A DNA stretch of 64,000 bases. Origin: Spongilla lacustris. Its lineage: Eukaryota > Porifera > Demospongiae > Spongillida > Spongillidae. Location of the stretch: positions 12,974,735 through 13,038,734 of the forward strand of contig OX442415.1 of the NCBI GenBank assembly GCA_949361645.1. Reading direction: 5' to 3'. Below, in pieces: positions 1-10,659 of the stretch (positions are counted from its first letter, which is position 1; each line of letters starts with the position of its first letter). The notes under the pieces were generated by a model, which was not told where the DNA came from, did not search any database, and was given only the letters and a program-made list of their open reading frames with translations. A program made the translations under genes and the position numbers.

Positions 1-3000
1 CTTTCCTCACACAACCACATCGCCTTGATGAACAGCCCTTCTTGCATGAGCAATATTCTCCATTGCTTGGTGATACATGCTCCTCTTCATCCTTGCACCC
101 ACTCTCTTCACCATTTCTACTGCTGCTTGGTGAGCCATCAACAGATACATGCTCCTCTTCATCATTGCACCCACTCTCTTCTCCATTTGCGATGCAGCTT
201 GGTGAGTTTCTAGGTGTTACATGCTCTCCTTCATTTTGGCATGGCCTCCCTCCATGGCAATGACTAGAGCATGGTTTTCCTTTCATCACACAACCACATC
301 GCCTTGATGAACAGCCCTTCTTGCATGAGCACTTGTCTCCATAGAATTTGTTACAAGGGTTCTGCCTCATCGAAGCCTCACGCAAAGTAATTCGGTTCTC
401 TTCCTTCCATCCATCTACCTTTAATGATGAGTCATTTGATGAGCTATCACCAGAAGGATACAACTCCAAATCGCTTTCTTGATAGCATGATTTAAGTACT
501 CCATGTACACATCTGAGGCGATAAAATATATGCTTCTTTCCAGTCTTCTGAACAACAATGCATGGCAATCGTCGAATATCTGTACGGGCCCGATCAATTT
601 TAGGAATTCGAACAGAAACTAAATTCCCAACTTCAAATTGTGTCACATTTGTGCAATGCAGATATCGATTTTTCATTCTTTCTGCATTACTGCGGTAATG
701 CTTATCTGCTTTAATACGTGCTTGGAGGTGTTTAATGGAATTTCCCAATCTACCACAATATTTCCCTATACAAACATAAAAAATCACAATTAAAAATGTG
801 TACTTCAGCCCGTACAGATATTCGACGATTGCCATGCATTGTTGTTCAGAAGACTGGAAAGAAGCATATATTTTATCGCCTCAGATGTGTACATGGAGTA
901 CTTAAATCATGCTATCAAGATAAATGAACTTGTCATATTTAAGCTTACACACATTACAGAAAGCCAAAAACACTAATGGAATGAAAAGCATTTTGTAGCT
1001 AATAATTTATATTGAGATATGCATTGCAATTATCATGCAGTGGTCTGAACTGACATGATATGTAACATACACATATACCTTCATTATCATCACTATCAGT
1101 ATCGACAGCATCATCATCACCAGGCTTTGCTAAGTCTGAACTTGCTGAACCAGTACTGCTGACAACTTCCTGTCTTTCCATCCGAGTATAGAACTGAAGG
1201 TCAAAGCAAATATCGATATTCAGCAGGTGGGATATGCCAAAAAAATTTGAGCTCACCTCCGGAAGCAGAACTTCATAAATATAGGCTAAGCCATATCCAC
1301 GCATCTTATATGTGTTGGTAATAGTACCAAGATGAGCACACAATCGTCCTTGCTACAGGGTGATAGTACAGAATCGTGAAATTAATACACAATTGCTACT
1401 TTATTGATGACTAACCAAATGATCAGGCAATGATCGGGATGGCCCAAATTTGTCATGGAGCCGAATTTTACTTTTCTCTATCTTGCTACCATGCCAGTAT
1501 ATATTGTGCAAATCAGAATTTGTTTCTCCCTTCACTATAGCAATGAGCTCTGGCTGTGTGTGTGAGTCACACATGGATAAGTGCATGCATAAATTTTAAC
1601 ATATACATGCACTGTGCATGTATACCCTCAATCGATCCATTTCCGTTTTGATATGGTTGAAGAGTTCCATATCTTCATGACTGTACAGAATTAGATTGTG
1701 GTAATGTTTGCATGATCATGCCGGAAACATACATACACGTAGTGATTAAATAAATTACCTTGCATAGAAGTCGTCTTCAACTTGGGCAGCAGAAAGTAAT
1801 ATTAAAACAAATGTACTAGATATTAACAATAATCAGTGTAGCACATACATTTGTGTTCAAACATGTTTAAAAGGATGCACTTTAAACATCTAAATACATG
1901 TATACTGGTCACCTAGTTTAAAAAAACGACATATGGTTCTTACCTTCAGACATGTGCTTTTCCTTCTCACTTATGCATTGTGCTGTCACAGTGTCTGCTT
2001 CATTTTGCTTGGTATCTGAATGTATGTTATTTATTGAGAGCAATATTAAAGTATAAAGGCATCTAATTTACCTGAATCATCACTTCCTCCTTTCTCAAAA
2101 ATACCAGTAGCTGTAAATAAAAATGATTTAATTCATTCTTCTGCACATAAATCCACATGTACATGACCATAGTATTGTTAAAAAATGAGGATGAACAGCA
2201 AAGCTTCACTACCTGACACATCTTCTTTTGTGCAACCTGCCATCCCTGCATTGCTATCTGAATCTATAATGTCATTCATTTAGATACTATACCAAATATG
2301 GAAACAATTCACCTGATATAGCTGTCACTTCTTCCTCAACATCATCTGTTTCGGTAGGAAAAAAAAAGATCATATTGGCCTTGTGGAAATTAAATTATAT
2401 TTAGAATTACCTGAAATATCTCCCACTTCCTCAACCTCACAGGTATCTGCAGCTACACAAATGATCACAATTTTTTTTAATTTCATGCATGATCTCAATT
2501 AATGCATTTATTAAACACATGATATATGTACATACCTAAGATATCAGACACTGCTTCCTCCATAACGGAGCCAGTAGTTGCACCAGGAAATGGTGATGAA
2601 TGAGGAGGCTGACCAAAACATAGCTGGTAAGGAGTAGCTTTTGTGGTTTCATGAAGGCAAGTGTTCAATTTATCTGCCAATAAAATCATAATATTAGAAT
2701 AGATGGATAATTACTTACATTGAATTTCATGTAGCCAATCTGTCCAGCAATGATTTGTCTTGTTTTCATGGAAGTGACAAGCTAACATTTCTTCCACCTT
2801 TGCATTGCCTCTTTCCACAAGTCCTTGGCTTTGAGGATGGCGAGGTCTTCCATTGACAATAGTCGTGTCACCAGGCCAGTTCTTAACCAATTCGTTAATT
2901 AAAGTGCTTGTAAATTCACGCCCATTGTCAGATTGCAATATTTTGGGTAAACCAAGATATGCAAACACTTTTGTAGCAAGGTTCCAAGCCACCTCTGTGC

Positions 3001-3803
3001 CACTCTTTCTCTGAAGAGCAAATAGTACATGGAATTTTGACCAATGGTCCATGTAATGTCCTATCCAATTATATGGACCATCAGGACGATGACGCATGTC
3101 TATTAGGTCAACCTTAGAGAAATACAAATAAGTACAGCACCCTTAATCTTATTTTGCAATACATGAATTAATACTCACTTGGCCTCTGCTCATGAATCCT
3201 GAAGCTATGATGGGCTTCAGTGGTGCTTGATTGTGCTGCAGTTTTTGAGAACTGCAAAGAGGGCACAGGCTCACAAACTTCTGCACAGCAGATCGTGGAA
3301 GACATTCATAACATGCTGAAATCTGTAAAAAAAATAGTAATAGATAATATGATATCTATAAACAAAAAATCCATCAGCATACCTCTGCAAGAGTTTTTTT
3401 GTAACCTACATGTCCTCGTTCTTGACAATGTACCCTGTGAAGTATATCATAAAAGTCTTCCACATAAGCCACTCTCCTAAAACGGCTAAGCACGGTGGTG
3501 TCACTAGAATCCTGCACAGAAAAAAAAAAGTCATAAATACTTACATCTATTTCCAATGCTTACTTTTTTCTTGGCTGGCAAACAGAGTACATCAGAGAGT
3601 CCAAGAGCAGGATAGGACATTAGCGAAAATTTACGTGCCTTCACCCAAAACTTCAAACGGGGATCGCTATCGGCACAAGTCCCTTTTAGAAGCGCAGCGA
3701 TCTTTCTGCCCTTTGCTCTTGAAACAACTTTACTCCCCGCTTTCTTCCCTGACTGAAATACATCCACCAAAAACTTCTTGAATGTTTCCTTTTGAGCATC
3801 CAT
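1..3803 (-). CDS. Ginger/KRBA2-type integrase gene, 16 exons, 3' end beyond window
   Basis: Exons read on the minus strand with GT-AG borders and fully consistent phases: 3803-3564, 3511-3383, 3322-3179, 3112-2719, 2673-2536, 2452-2411, 2345-2313, 2263-2213, 2110-2072, 2015-1944, 1780-1759, 1680-1626, 1553-1416, 1352-1257, 1193-1079, 765-1. I chose the ATG at 3803 (MDAQKE); the next upstream in-frame codons are not ATG. Exons 2-3 carry a His-His-Cys-Cys zinc finger (HCQERGH ... CPLC). Exon 4 carries the retroviral-type integrase core with D (VDLID), D (QSDNGREF) and E (GLVERGN). Exon 5 has the HETTKATPYQLCFGQPP stretch typical of KRBA2/Ginger integrases. Five short phase-1 exons then encode an acidic linker, followed by an unrecognised domain at 1680-1257. 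Exon 16 has the basic/SH3-like integrase tail and a CXC-like Cys-rich motif (CSCKKGCSSRRCGC), partly duplicated at the window edge. It could be a transposon or a domesticated copy. Family assignment is from recalled motifs. Confidence 0.75.
477..920. repeat. Perfect 113-nt inverted repeat (exon copy in adjacent intron)
   Basis: Bases 477-589 and 808-920 are exact reverse complements over 113 nt, separated by 218 nt. The first arm is coding sequence of the last visible exon of the integrase gene. The second arm lies in the intron just upstream (766-1078). A transcript from the minus strand could fold into a long hairpin that buries the acceptor site and exon. Confidence 0.95.
1944..2452 (-). 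other. Array of five symmetric phase-1 mini-exons
   Basis: Exons 2452-2411 (42 nt), 2345-2313 (33), 2263-2213 (51), 2110-2072 (39) and 2015-1944 (72) are each a multiple of three. Each starts and ends in phase 1, and nearly every one ends in a Ser-Gly junction (TCAG|GT). They encode short Asp/Glu/Ser-rich peptides. Any subset could be skipped without changing frame. The introns between them are about 50-110 bp. Confidence 0.7.
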
Positions 3804-4046
3804 CACTTGCACTCAACACGATCGAGCCGCTCTAAATATCGCCAGAGATAATCTATAGATTATCTCTGATATCGCCCAGCAAGCAATGCCTATATGAGTT
3901 CGTTGATCAAGCTGTACACAACTTACAGTCCCAAACTGCTTGGAGATCCACACAGAAAGGTTATCTGAATGGTTGTAGCGTAGAACAAACAAGTTCTGCC
4001 TTCGTGAAAGTTTCGGTCAGTAATTCGAATTGCCGGCTAATAAATA
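3804..4046. other. Intergenic, no gene seen
   Basis: AT-rich spacer between the integrase gene start and the decayed hAT-like sequence. A short palindrome (AGATAATCTATAGATTATCT) lies near 3845-3864. No coding sequence was recognised. Confidence 0.5.
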
Positions 4047-4687
4047 TTAAAGTAGGGCAATCTGAGGTTTGCGCAAACAAACCATGGATCCAGGGTTTGC
4101 GCAGGACAATCCCGGGTTTGCGCAAATCCACGCTTTGCGCGTAACAGATACATTCAATTGTTCACTGTAGTTAATATCGGTGGCTTCATCCCCAATCAAA
4201 GAATACCATTCTGGACTTTGATTCTTCATTCTACACAGAAGCTTTCTTAAAACATTAATTGTGACCCATTAATGTCACTAATTCGTTTACTATGTCATGA
4301 GACATGTCTTAATCCAATGTTTCAGTATAGCGCTATTCACAGTCCACGCTGAGAGCAACTGAGGTAAATTGCGTTCGTTTTCAGAATGTCCTCCTAATGC
4401 AATGCCCTGACGCAGAAGGAATTTCATTGCTGACAGCTGGTTTAGCAAGCCCAATCTTCGATCTGCCAAAATCTTGGCCGATTCATTAGATCTACTCAGT
4501 TGCTGGGCTACTGTTGGTCTGCTAACAGTACTCCATATCATAATAGCTTCACTATGGGATGCTGAGGTATCATGCGTTAAAAATTTTCTCAAGTGCTTTC
4601 TCAATGTTATCAAATCCCCTTGTAGTAAACGCATCGTCACATTTATTTGCAGCTTGCAAAAATTTGTTATGTTTGTGACAATATCGG
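4047..4687 (-). pseudogene. hAT-like (TTF zinc finger/DUF4371) pseudogene, 3' portion
   Basis: Minus-strand coding remnants: a stretch around 4690-4330 contains LNQLSAMKFLLRQGIAL, and 4229-4145 contains EWYSLIGDEATDINYSEQL. Both are hallmarks of the hAT-related TTF/DUF4371 protein family (ZMYM-type), in which GDEATD carries a conserved acidic residue. The reading frame breaks near 4590 (an A/T homopolymer) and again near 4300, so it is not functional. The 5' portion continues at 10660-11090, beyond the BEL/Pao element. The TSD ATCGG at 4683-4687 and 10660-10664 marks the break. Confidence 0.65.
4063..4140. repeat. Four spaced copies of a GGTTTGCGCA-type decamer
   Basis: The motif GGTTTGCGCA or a one-base variant occurs four times within about 75 bp. 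It has inserted in, or expanded at, the end of the decayed DUF4371 coding sequence. Confidence 0.6.
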
Positions 4688-4825
4688 TGTACAAAATCTT
4701 TCCTTGAGATATAAGTTCTGTCACGTTCGCTACCCAACTACTCACTTGCTGTTGCCAATAAATTATAATTCCAATACACACGTGACTTATACAAAAATAC
4801 AATTAATATCAATTAATTCCGTACA
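4688..4825 (-). repeat. BEL/Pao 3' LTR (138 bp)
   Basis: It begins at 4688 immediately after the ATCGG target duplication. It is identical base for base to 10522-10659. It is very short for an LTR. Confidence 0.95.
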
Positions 4826-4849
4826 CTCCCCCCAGTTGACTAGTTTTTT

Positions 4850-7800
4850 CTAGTCGACTTGTAATGAACTGTCCTCATCGTCATCCATCCACTCCCTCCA
4901 CTGGTACCTAGCAACCTGAGCTGCAACTCGTTTTGGACGCTTCATAGGTTGACCAGAATCCCCAACCTGTGACTCAGAATGCTGAACTTCATCATCTTCA
5001 TTTCTAGTGGTCTTAGTATTCAAATTCAGCTCCAGTGGGTATAGTTTCTGTACAGGTCGCCTTAAATTAGTAGTTCTCCCACCTGACTGTACACGGACTA
5101 CAGCTCCTCTTATGATATTATCTTCTCCCTTGATCAAATTTTCCACCTTGCCCATTCTCCATAATAACCTAGGTTGCTTCTCATCATGCACTAGAACGAG
5201 ATCACCGATGGCTACAAACTTCCCATTGCTGCCAGGAACTTGCATTAGACGATGACTTTCTCTTAAACCAGTAAGATATTCGTCCTTCCATCGTTTCCAA
5301 AATTTAGACATAGTAAGGCTGACATGCCTTACTCGTCGAGTGATCTCTTCATGTGAAGTAGGAGCATCATAATTGTCATCATCATCTTGAATAAAGGAGT
5401 CCGGTAATACTGTTAAACGACGACCAGTAAGCAAATGTGCAGGTGTAAGTGGCTCCTCCAGATCTTCTGAGGATACATAAGTGAGTGGTCTGGAATTAAG
5501 ATTTGCTTCTATCTCAGTTACCACGGTTAAAAGTTCATCATAGGTGAGTTTGGCTCGTCCAATAACCTTTTTCAAACACCTCTTTGTCATACCTATCAGC
5601 CTCTCGAAGAAGCCTCCCCACCAAGGAGCCTTCTCCAGGTTAAATGACCATGTTACTCTCTGATCCGCCAGAAAGGTTTCAACTTCTGGATGGTTCAATA
5701 GATCCGTCAACATTTTGCTTGAGCTCACAAATGTCTTACTGTTGTCGGAAATGATTTTTCGAGGAACACCTCTCCGCGATGTGAAACGTCTAAGACAACG
5801 AATGAAGGAATTGGCAGACGAGTCTGGTACCAAGTCCAAATGTATTGCTCTCGTTACACAACAGGTAAATAGACAGATCCATGTTTTACATTCAGAATTC
5901 CTAGTGTATAATGGTCCTGCATAATCAACTCCAATGTATGCAAATGGTGGAGATTCTGTCACACGAAATGCTGGTAATGATGGGGTCTGAGGAACACTGT
6001 AAGCCTTTGCATCCAGTTTCTTGCACTTTACACAGTTGTGAAGTAACCTTCGCAAAACACTCCTTCCCTTTACTATCCAGTATTGTGACCTCAAAATTGA
6101 TAGGGTTTCTCTCACACCACCATGTTGTACCTTCTTATGACAACTGTGAACAATCAGTTTTGTGATGTGATGACTTGCATCAAGAAGTATTGGATGTTTT
6201 GCACACTCCGCCAGGTCTGTGTTGTTCAATCTGCCGCCACACCTCCATAAGCCTGAGCCATCTAGATACAAGCCTAGTTGTTGTCTCCATGATGAAAACT
6301 TGGGATTTTTTGTCAATGATGTTTGTATGACCTTAATCCAGTACTGCTCTGCTTCTGAAACATCAGTTGCAGTCAATGTTCCGCTGGTGTCTTCTTCTCC
6401 TTGCTTTCTTGCCTTCAGAACCTTGAGAAACTTCATCACTAGTGCTGTTACTCTGAAGAGATGCTGCAAATTGCTGTACACCTCACAATTCAATACTGGG
6501 AAATTACACTCAGTGGTTGATGCTGCCAGTAACAAAGAATGATTCTTAATCTTCATCTCGCAACGACATTCTTCAGGTACAGAGTCTTCCCTTTCACACA
6601 TGTAAATAGCCATATCAGTTTGAATGGTATCTTCGCTTAGCCAACTAGGACCATGTAACCAAATGGGGTTGCTGATAAGTTCCTCCAAGTTCAGACCTCG
6701 TGATGGCAAATCAGCAGGATTTTCTTTACCAGGACAGTGCATCCAGCCTTCAACAGGAGTAAGTTTTCTGATTTCACATACTCGGTTCTGTACGAATTGT
6801 TTCCATTCTTTGTCTTGTCGTGTAATCCAATACAGTGTTACTTTCGAGTCTGTGAAACATGTTGGTGGACTCAACTCTAGATCATCCTTCAGCGCTGTTG
6901 TAAGGCTTGACATCAGTCTGGAAAGAAGTAGAGATGTCAGTAACTCCAATCTGGGAATAGTGTATCCACCTGTGGGTGAGACTCGAGTCTTGGACGCCAT
7001 GAACCGGACTTTACATCCCGTGAGTGTTTCAATCCGTAGGTACACAACAGCAGCATATGCCTTTTTTGAAGCATCACTGAAACCCATGAGACTGCAACGT
7101 ATTGCCTTGCTGACACCACAAAACAAGCATCGTGGGATAAAAAATGGTTGTGTTTGGTGAAACCTCTTTAGTACCTCTTCCCACTTTGTGAGCAACTCTC
7201 CAGTCAGTCGTTCATCCCAAGACATTTTGTGTGAACAAAGCTCTTGAAATAGAATCTTGAATTGTACAGTTAAAGGAGACAATAGCCCAAAGGGGTCATA
7301 AAAACGTGTTGCAAGACCAACCACATTCCGTTTGTTTGGTTCGAGATTCTGTGCCAGTTTACAAATATGTTCAATATCACAAATGACCTTGTCATCCTTG
7401 TAGTTCCACTGCACACCAAGAACTTTAAGGGAATTGCTGCCTTCTGAAGACTCATGTCCAAATACATTCTTTGCATATGACTCATTCTCTGCACTGACTT
7501 CTTGTGAACTGTCTGATGTGGTTCGACTGGTGTTATCATGCTCCTGTTCGTCGATTCTTTGCTGTAAGACTGGATGGTTTGATGTAAATTTTCGAAGGTT
7601 AAAGCCACCTTCCCTTAGGTACTTTTTTGATTTCAAGTAGAGTTCATATCCTGCTTCAGCTGTATCAGCTCCAAATGAAAGATCGTCAACATAAATCGAA
7701 CAGAGAAATTTATCCACAAAGACTTCATCAGTATACCTGTACTTGTCCATGTGATGCTTGATCGTGGCATTTAGAAGGAACGGACTTGAGGAGACCCCAA

Positions 7801-10471
7801 ACACGACCCTTGCAAAACGCAACACTTGTTTCCTGGGCAGATCACTGTCTACATCGTCCACCCACAAGAATCGTAGCATGTCCCTGTCCTTCTCGTCAAT
7901 TGAAATCATCAAAAATGCCTTTTCAATATCTGCCACCAACGCCACATTGTGGACTCTGAATCTGATCAGTATGTCTAAGATCTTCTGTCCGAAAGTAGGT
8001 CCTGCATAGAGACAGTCATTTAATGATGGTCCATTCATTCTTGCTGACGCATCGTATACAATTCGCAATTTTGTTGTCAGCTTGTCCTCCCTGACCACTG
8101 CATGATGAGGGATGTAGTGTGTGTCTGACTTGGGTGACAACTGGCTATCCGCCACCTCTATTATGCCTTTTGCAAGTTGGTCTCTGATTACTGCATCATA
8201 TTCACGAAGAAGAGAAGGATTTTGCTTCAGTCTTCGTAACAGTCCAAACAGTCTGGTCTGGCACAGATTATAGTTGTCAGGTAGCATGGGATGAGGATCT
8301 TTCCATGGTAGTTGTACACAATATCTGCCATCCTTGAATGAAACCTGTTTCAGAAACTGCTCATACAAGGAAGGTTCAATATCCCTAATTCCAAGTGTTT
8401 CAACGTCCCAGAATTTTTTCAGTTCTTGTTCCATGATTTCAGTGCTGTTGGTGACAGATGATTGAGCATCAACCTTAAGGACATGAGATGAACAGAAATT
8501 GACAGTAGTGTCCGCAGATGAGAACCTTGGGACTGGCCCAGAAAGAACCCAACCAAGCTTTGTTTCAATGGCTGTTGGCCCGCCTCTTCCCTTTTGCAGT
8601 CGTCCGGTTACCAGTCGCCAATATTTGTCAGCTCCAATAAGAATGTTGATGTCTGTACTATTACCAATATCTCCTGAATCAGCAAGGTCTAATGTTGACA
8701 GATGTTTGAAATGCTGTACCGCAAATGTTATGGGTTGACCAGTGAGTGGTTCGCAAATCCTGGGAACTGTAAGCAAACAAAACTCCATGTCTGGTCCATA
8801 CTTCATCTTCATGTTGACTCTGACAACATCACATCTCTCCATTGTACCATTATCCTTGCCAAAAGTGCTGATCTTCATTACTTCTGTTTTCTCCGTAGTC
8901 AGAGATAGGAGCTCTCGTAGTCGGCTTGAAATATAGGACCTTTGGCTTCCACTATCGAATATGAGCCTGGTACTGCAGGTGAAATGCGGTTTGCCGGGAG
9001 CACAAACGTGGGTCACTGCTGTCTGGAGCAACACCGGTGTATGAGTGCTGATATGCATAGACACAGTTGCATGTGACGAGGCTGACTTAACATCTGTAGA
9101 AGCAGATCGAGCAGTCTGTTGAGATGAACCAGTGTTTGTTGAGCTGTTTACATCTTTACTGGATTGAGATGGACATATGCTGACATGGTGTCGTCCTCTG
9201 CAGTTAGGACAATGTTGTGATGAACGACAGTCTTTTCCTATATGCCCTCTCTTCAAGCATACAAAGCATCTCCCCGAACGTCGTAAGCACTGCTTCCGTT
9301 GCTCAATTGTGGATACAGTTCTGCATGCTTGAGATGCGTGAGGTTTGTTGCAGAAGCAACACAAAGCTGACACTGAGTTGTCTGTCAATAGCGCAGTTGC
9401 AGTAGCAGGTTCCCTATTTGGTCTTCTTGCAGCTCCATTTGCATCCTGAGTTGTCCTTTCTCTCGCTTGGATTTCCCTCTCTATGATCTTCAGCAAATCA
9501 TCTAAGTTCCAACTGTCTTCCTTCACTTCACGGCTAATTATCAAGACTATTTCTTGTGGAATCCTTTTCATTAGAACAGGTGCTAATAAGCTCCCATAAG
9601 CCGCAGAGTCTACACCAAGCGATGACAAGGAACGAACATGGGATTCAATTTTGTCAAATACTTGTCTAAGACCCTTGACATCACGTATTGAGGAGACTTG
9701 CTCAATGCCCAGTAGTGATTCCATATGCTTATTTATCAACAGTTGCTTATTGCCAAATCGTTTCTTTAGTAGGGCAATCGCTGCGTCGTAGTTAGCAGCA
9801 GTGAGAGTAAGACCAGAAATGGCATCGGCTGCTGAGTCCTCTAGCAGGGACCGCAGGTAGACAAACTTATCAACAGCAGAAAGTCCAGAATTCGTATGAA
9901 CTGAAGATTCATAGGAATCCCAGAACGGAGCCCAAGATGTCATTTCACCATTAAATTTCTTTAGGGTCAACTTAGGCAATTTCACTCTACCTCCGCTTAC
10001 GCGATTCTGTTCTGCCTGTAGAATACGTGGTGAATCCACTGCGTGCTGCTGCTGCTGTTCACCAACTTCTCTTTCAGATGCATTGTTGTTCGGGCTGGCC
10101 GCCCGTTGCGGTGGATTTTCAACAGGTGTAGATGATGGCGCTCGATCGGTTATGACTGCTTCTTGTTGTTTCTGCTCCTGCGCTAAAAGCTCTTCAATCT
10201 CTTGAACTGTCATTTCGATAGTTTCTCTGAATTCGTCGGCTTTAACAATTTCGTCCGTTAATTCCCCTTCCTCGAGCGTTAATTGGAGTATCTCTTCATC
10301 AAGTTGCAAAATGATCTTTTTCTTCTCTTCCAGCGTTCGTATGTGTCGTTTCAGTGCGGGAATGTTAATTTCCTCAGCATCCTTCGCTTCGCTTACTTGC
10401 GTCCCGATTCTGGATACTGAAGCCTTGTGTCCCGCTCGCACGCGTCTTTTCCAAGTAAGCTGTTGAGCCAT
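4850..10471 (-). CDS. BEL/Pao Gag-Pol polyprotein, 1873 aa, intact
   Basis: A single uninterrupted ORF encodes all functions for reverse transcription and integration. Approximate order: coiled-coil N-terminus (residues 30-110); Pao-type Gag (DUF1759) about 150-345; three Cys/His zinc knuckles about 370-435; aspartic protease with DSG near 506; reverse transcriptase with YVDD near 927; RNase H with the SDAS motif near 1137; integrase with its zinc-binding domain and acidic residues near 1515, 1578 and 1622; then a DUF5641-type C-terminus. The ATG at 10471 lies 50 bp inside the 5' LTR and the stop is 24 bp before the 3' LTR. No break was seen, so it could be an active copy. There is no separate envelope gene. 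Confidence 0.95.
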   Translation of the reverse strand: MAQQLTWKRRVRAGHKASVSRIGTQVSEAKDAEEINIPALKRHIRTLEEKKKIILQLDEEILQLTLEEGELTDEIVKADEFRETIEMTVQEIEELLAQEQKQQEAVITDRAPSSTPVENPPQRAASPNNNASEREVGEQQQQHAVDSPRILQAEQNRVSGGRVKLPKLTLKKFNGEMTSWAPFWDSYESSVHTNSGLSAVDKFVYLRSLLEDSAADAISGLTLTAANYDAAIALLKKRFGNKQLLINKHMESLLGIEQVSSIRDVKGLRQVFDKIESHVRSLSSLGVDSAAYGSLLAPVLMKRIPQEIVLIISREVKEDSWNLDDLLKIIEREIQARERTTQDANGAARRPNREPATATALLTDNSVSALCCFCNKPHASQACRTVSTIEQRKQCLRRSGRCFVCLKRGHIGKDCRSSQHCPNCRGRHHVSICPSQSSKDVNSSTNTGSSQQTARSASTDVKSASSHATVSMHISTHTPVLLQTAVTHVCAPGKPHFTCSTRLIFDSGSQRSYISSRLRELLSLTTEKTEVMKISTFGKDNGTMERCDVVRVNMKMKYGPDMEFCLLTVPRICEPLTGQPITFAVQHFKHLSTLDLADSGDIGNSTDINILIGADKYWRLVTGRLQKGRGGPTAIETKLGWVLSGPVPRFSSADTTVNFCSSHVLKVDAQSSVTNSTEIMEQELKKFWDVETLGIRDIEPSLYEQFLKQVSFKDGRYCVQLPWKDPHPMLPDNYNLCQTRLFGLLRRLKQNPSLLREYDAVIRDQLAKGIIEVADSQLSPKSDTHYIPHHAVVREDKLTTKLRIVYDASARMNGPSLNDCLYAGPTFGQKILDILIRFRVHNVALVADIEKAFLMISIDEKDRDMLRFLWVDDVDSDLPRKQVLRFARVVFGVSSSPFLLNATIKHHMDKYRYTDEVFVDKFLCSIYVDDLSFGADTAEAGYELYLKSKKYLREGGFNLRKFTSNHPVLQQRIDEQEHDNTSRTTSDSSQEVSAENESYAKNVFGHESSEGSNSLKVLGVQWNYKDDKVICDIEHICKLAQNLEPNKRNVVGLATRFYDPFGLLSPLTVQFKILFQELCSHKMSWDERLTGELLTKWEEVLKRFHQTQPFFIPRCLFCGVSKAIRCSLMGFSDASKKAYAAVVYLRIETLTGCKVRFMASKTRVSPTGGYTIPRLELLTSLLLSRLMSSLTTALKDDLELSPPTCFTDSKVTLYWITRQDKEWKQFVQNRVCEIRKLTPVEGWMHCPGKENPADLPSRGLNLEELISNPIWLHGPSWLSEDTIQTDMAIYMCEREDSVPEECRCEMKIKNHSLLLAASTTECNFPVLNCEVYSNLQHLFRVTALVMKFLKVLKARKQGEEDTSGTLTATDVSEAEQYWIKVIQTSLTKNPKFSSWRQQLGLYLDGSGLWRCGGRLNNTDLAECAKHPILLDASHHITKLIVHSCHKKVQHGGVRETLSILRSQYWIVKGRSVLRRLLHNCVKCKKLDAKAYSVPQTPSLPAFRVTESPPFAYIGVDYAGPLYTRNSECKTWICLFTCCVTRAIHLDLVPDSSANSFIRCLRRFTSRRGVPRKIISDNSKTFVSSSKMLTDLLNHPEVETFLADQRVTWSFNLEKAPWWGGFFERLIGMTKRCLKKVIGRAKLTYDELLTVVTEIEANLNSRPLTYVSSEDLEEPLTPAHLLTGRRLTVLPDSFIQDDDDNYDAPTSHEEITRRVRHVSLTMSKFWKRWKDEYLTGLRESHRLMQVPGSNGKFVAIGDLVLVHDEKQPRLLWRMGKVENLIKGEDNIIRGAVVRVQSGGRTTNLRRPVQKLYPLELNLNTKTTRNEDDEVQHSESQVGDSGQPMKRPKRVAAQVARYQWREWMDDDEDSSLQVD

Positions 10472-10521
10472 TTCAGAACCTATATCCTTCTACTTACTAT
10501 TCCCGAGCTTTCGAAGGACCA

Positions 10522-10659
10522 TGTACAAAATCTTTCCTTGAGATATAAGTTCTGTCACGTTCGCTACCCAACTACTCACTTGCTGTTGCCAATAAATTAT
10601 AATTCCAATACACACGTGACTTATACAAAAATACAATTAATATCAATTAATTCCGTACA
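10522..10659 (-). repeat. BEL/Pao 5' LTR (138 bp)
   Basis: It is identical to 4688-4825. It ends at 10659 and is followed by the second ATCGG target duplication. The first 50 bp downstream on the minus strand lead to the gag-pol ATG at 10471. Confidence 0.95.

Larger units (their letters stand above)
4688..10659 (-). mobile_element. Complete BEL/Pao LTR retrotransposon
   Basis: 5972 bp, bounded by two identical 138-bp LTRs and flanked on both sides by the 5-bp target duplication ATCGG (4683-4687, 10660-10664). LTRs begin TG and end CA. On the coding (minus) strand, TGG follows the 5' LTR directly, as expected of a primer-binding site, though I could not name the tRNA. A purine run (ACTGGGGGGAG) directly precedes the 3' LTR. 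Identical LTRs and an intact ORF mean a very recent insertion. It is inserted in an older hAT-like pseudogene. Confidence 0.95.

Noticed and set aside
10501..10521. A specific tRNA primer for the BEL/Pao element
   Set aside because: TGG follows the LTR directly, but the next bases place a TTCGAA too close to the end to match a standard tRNA 3' arm, so I do not name one.
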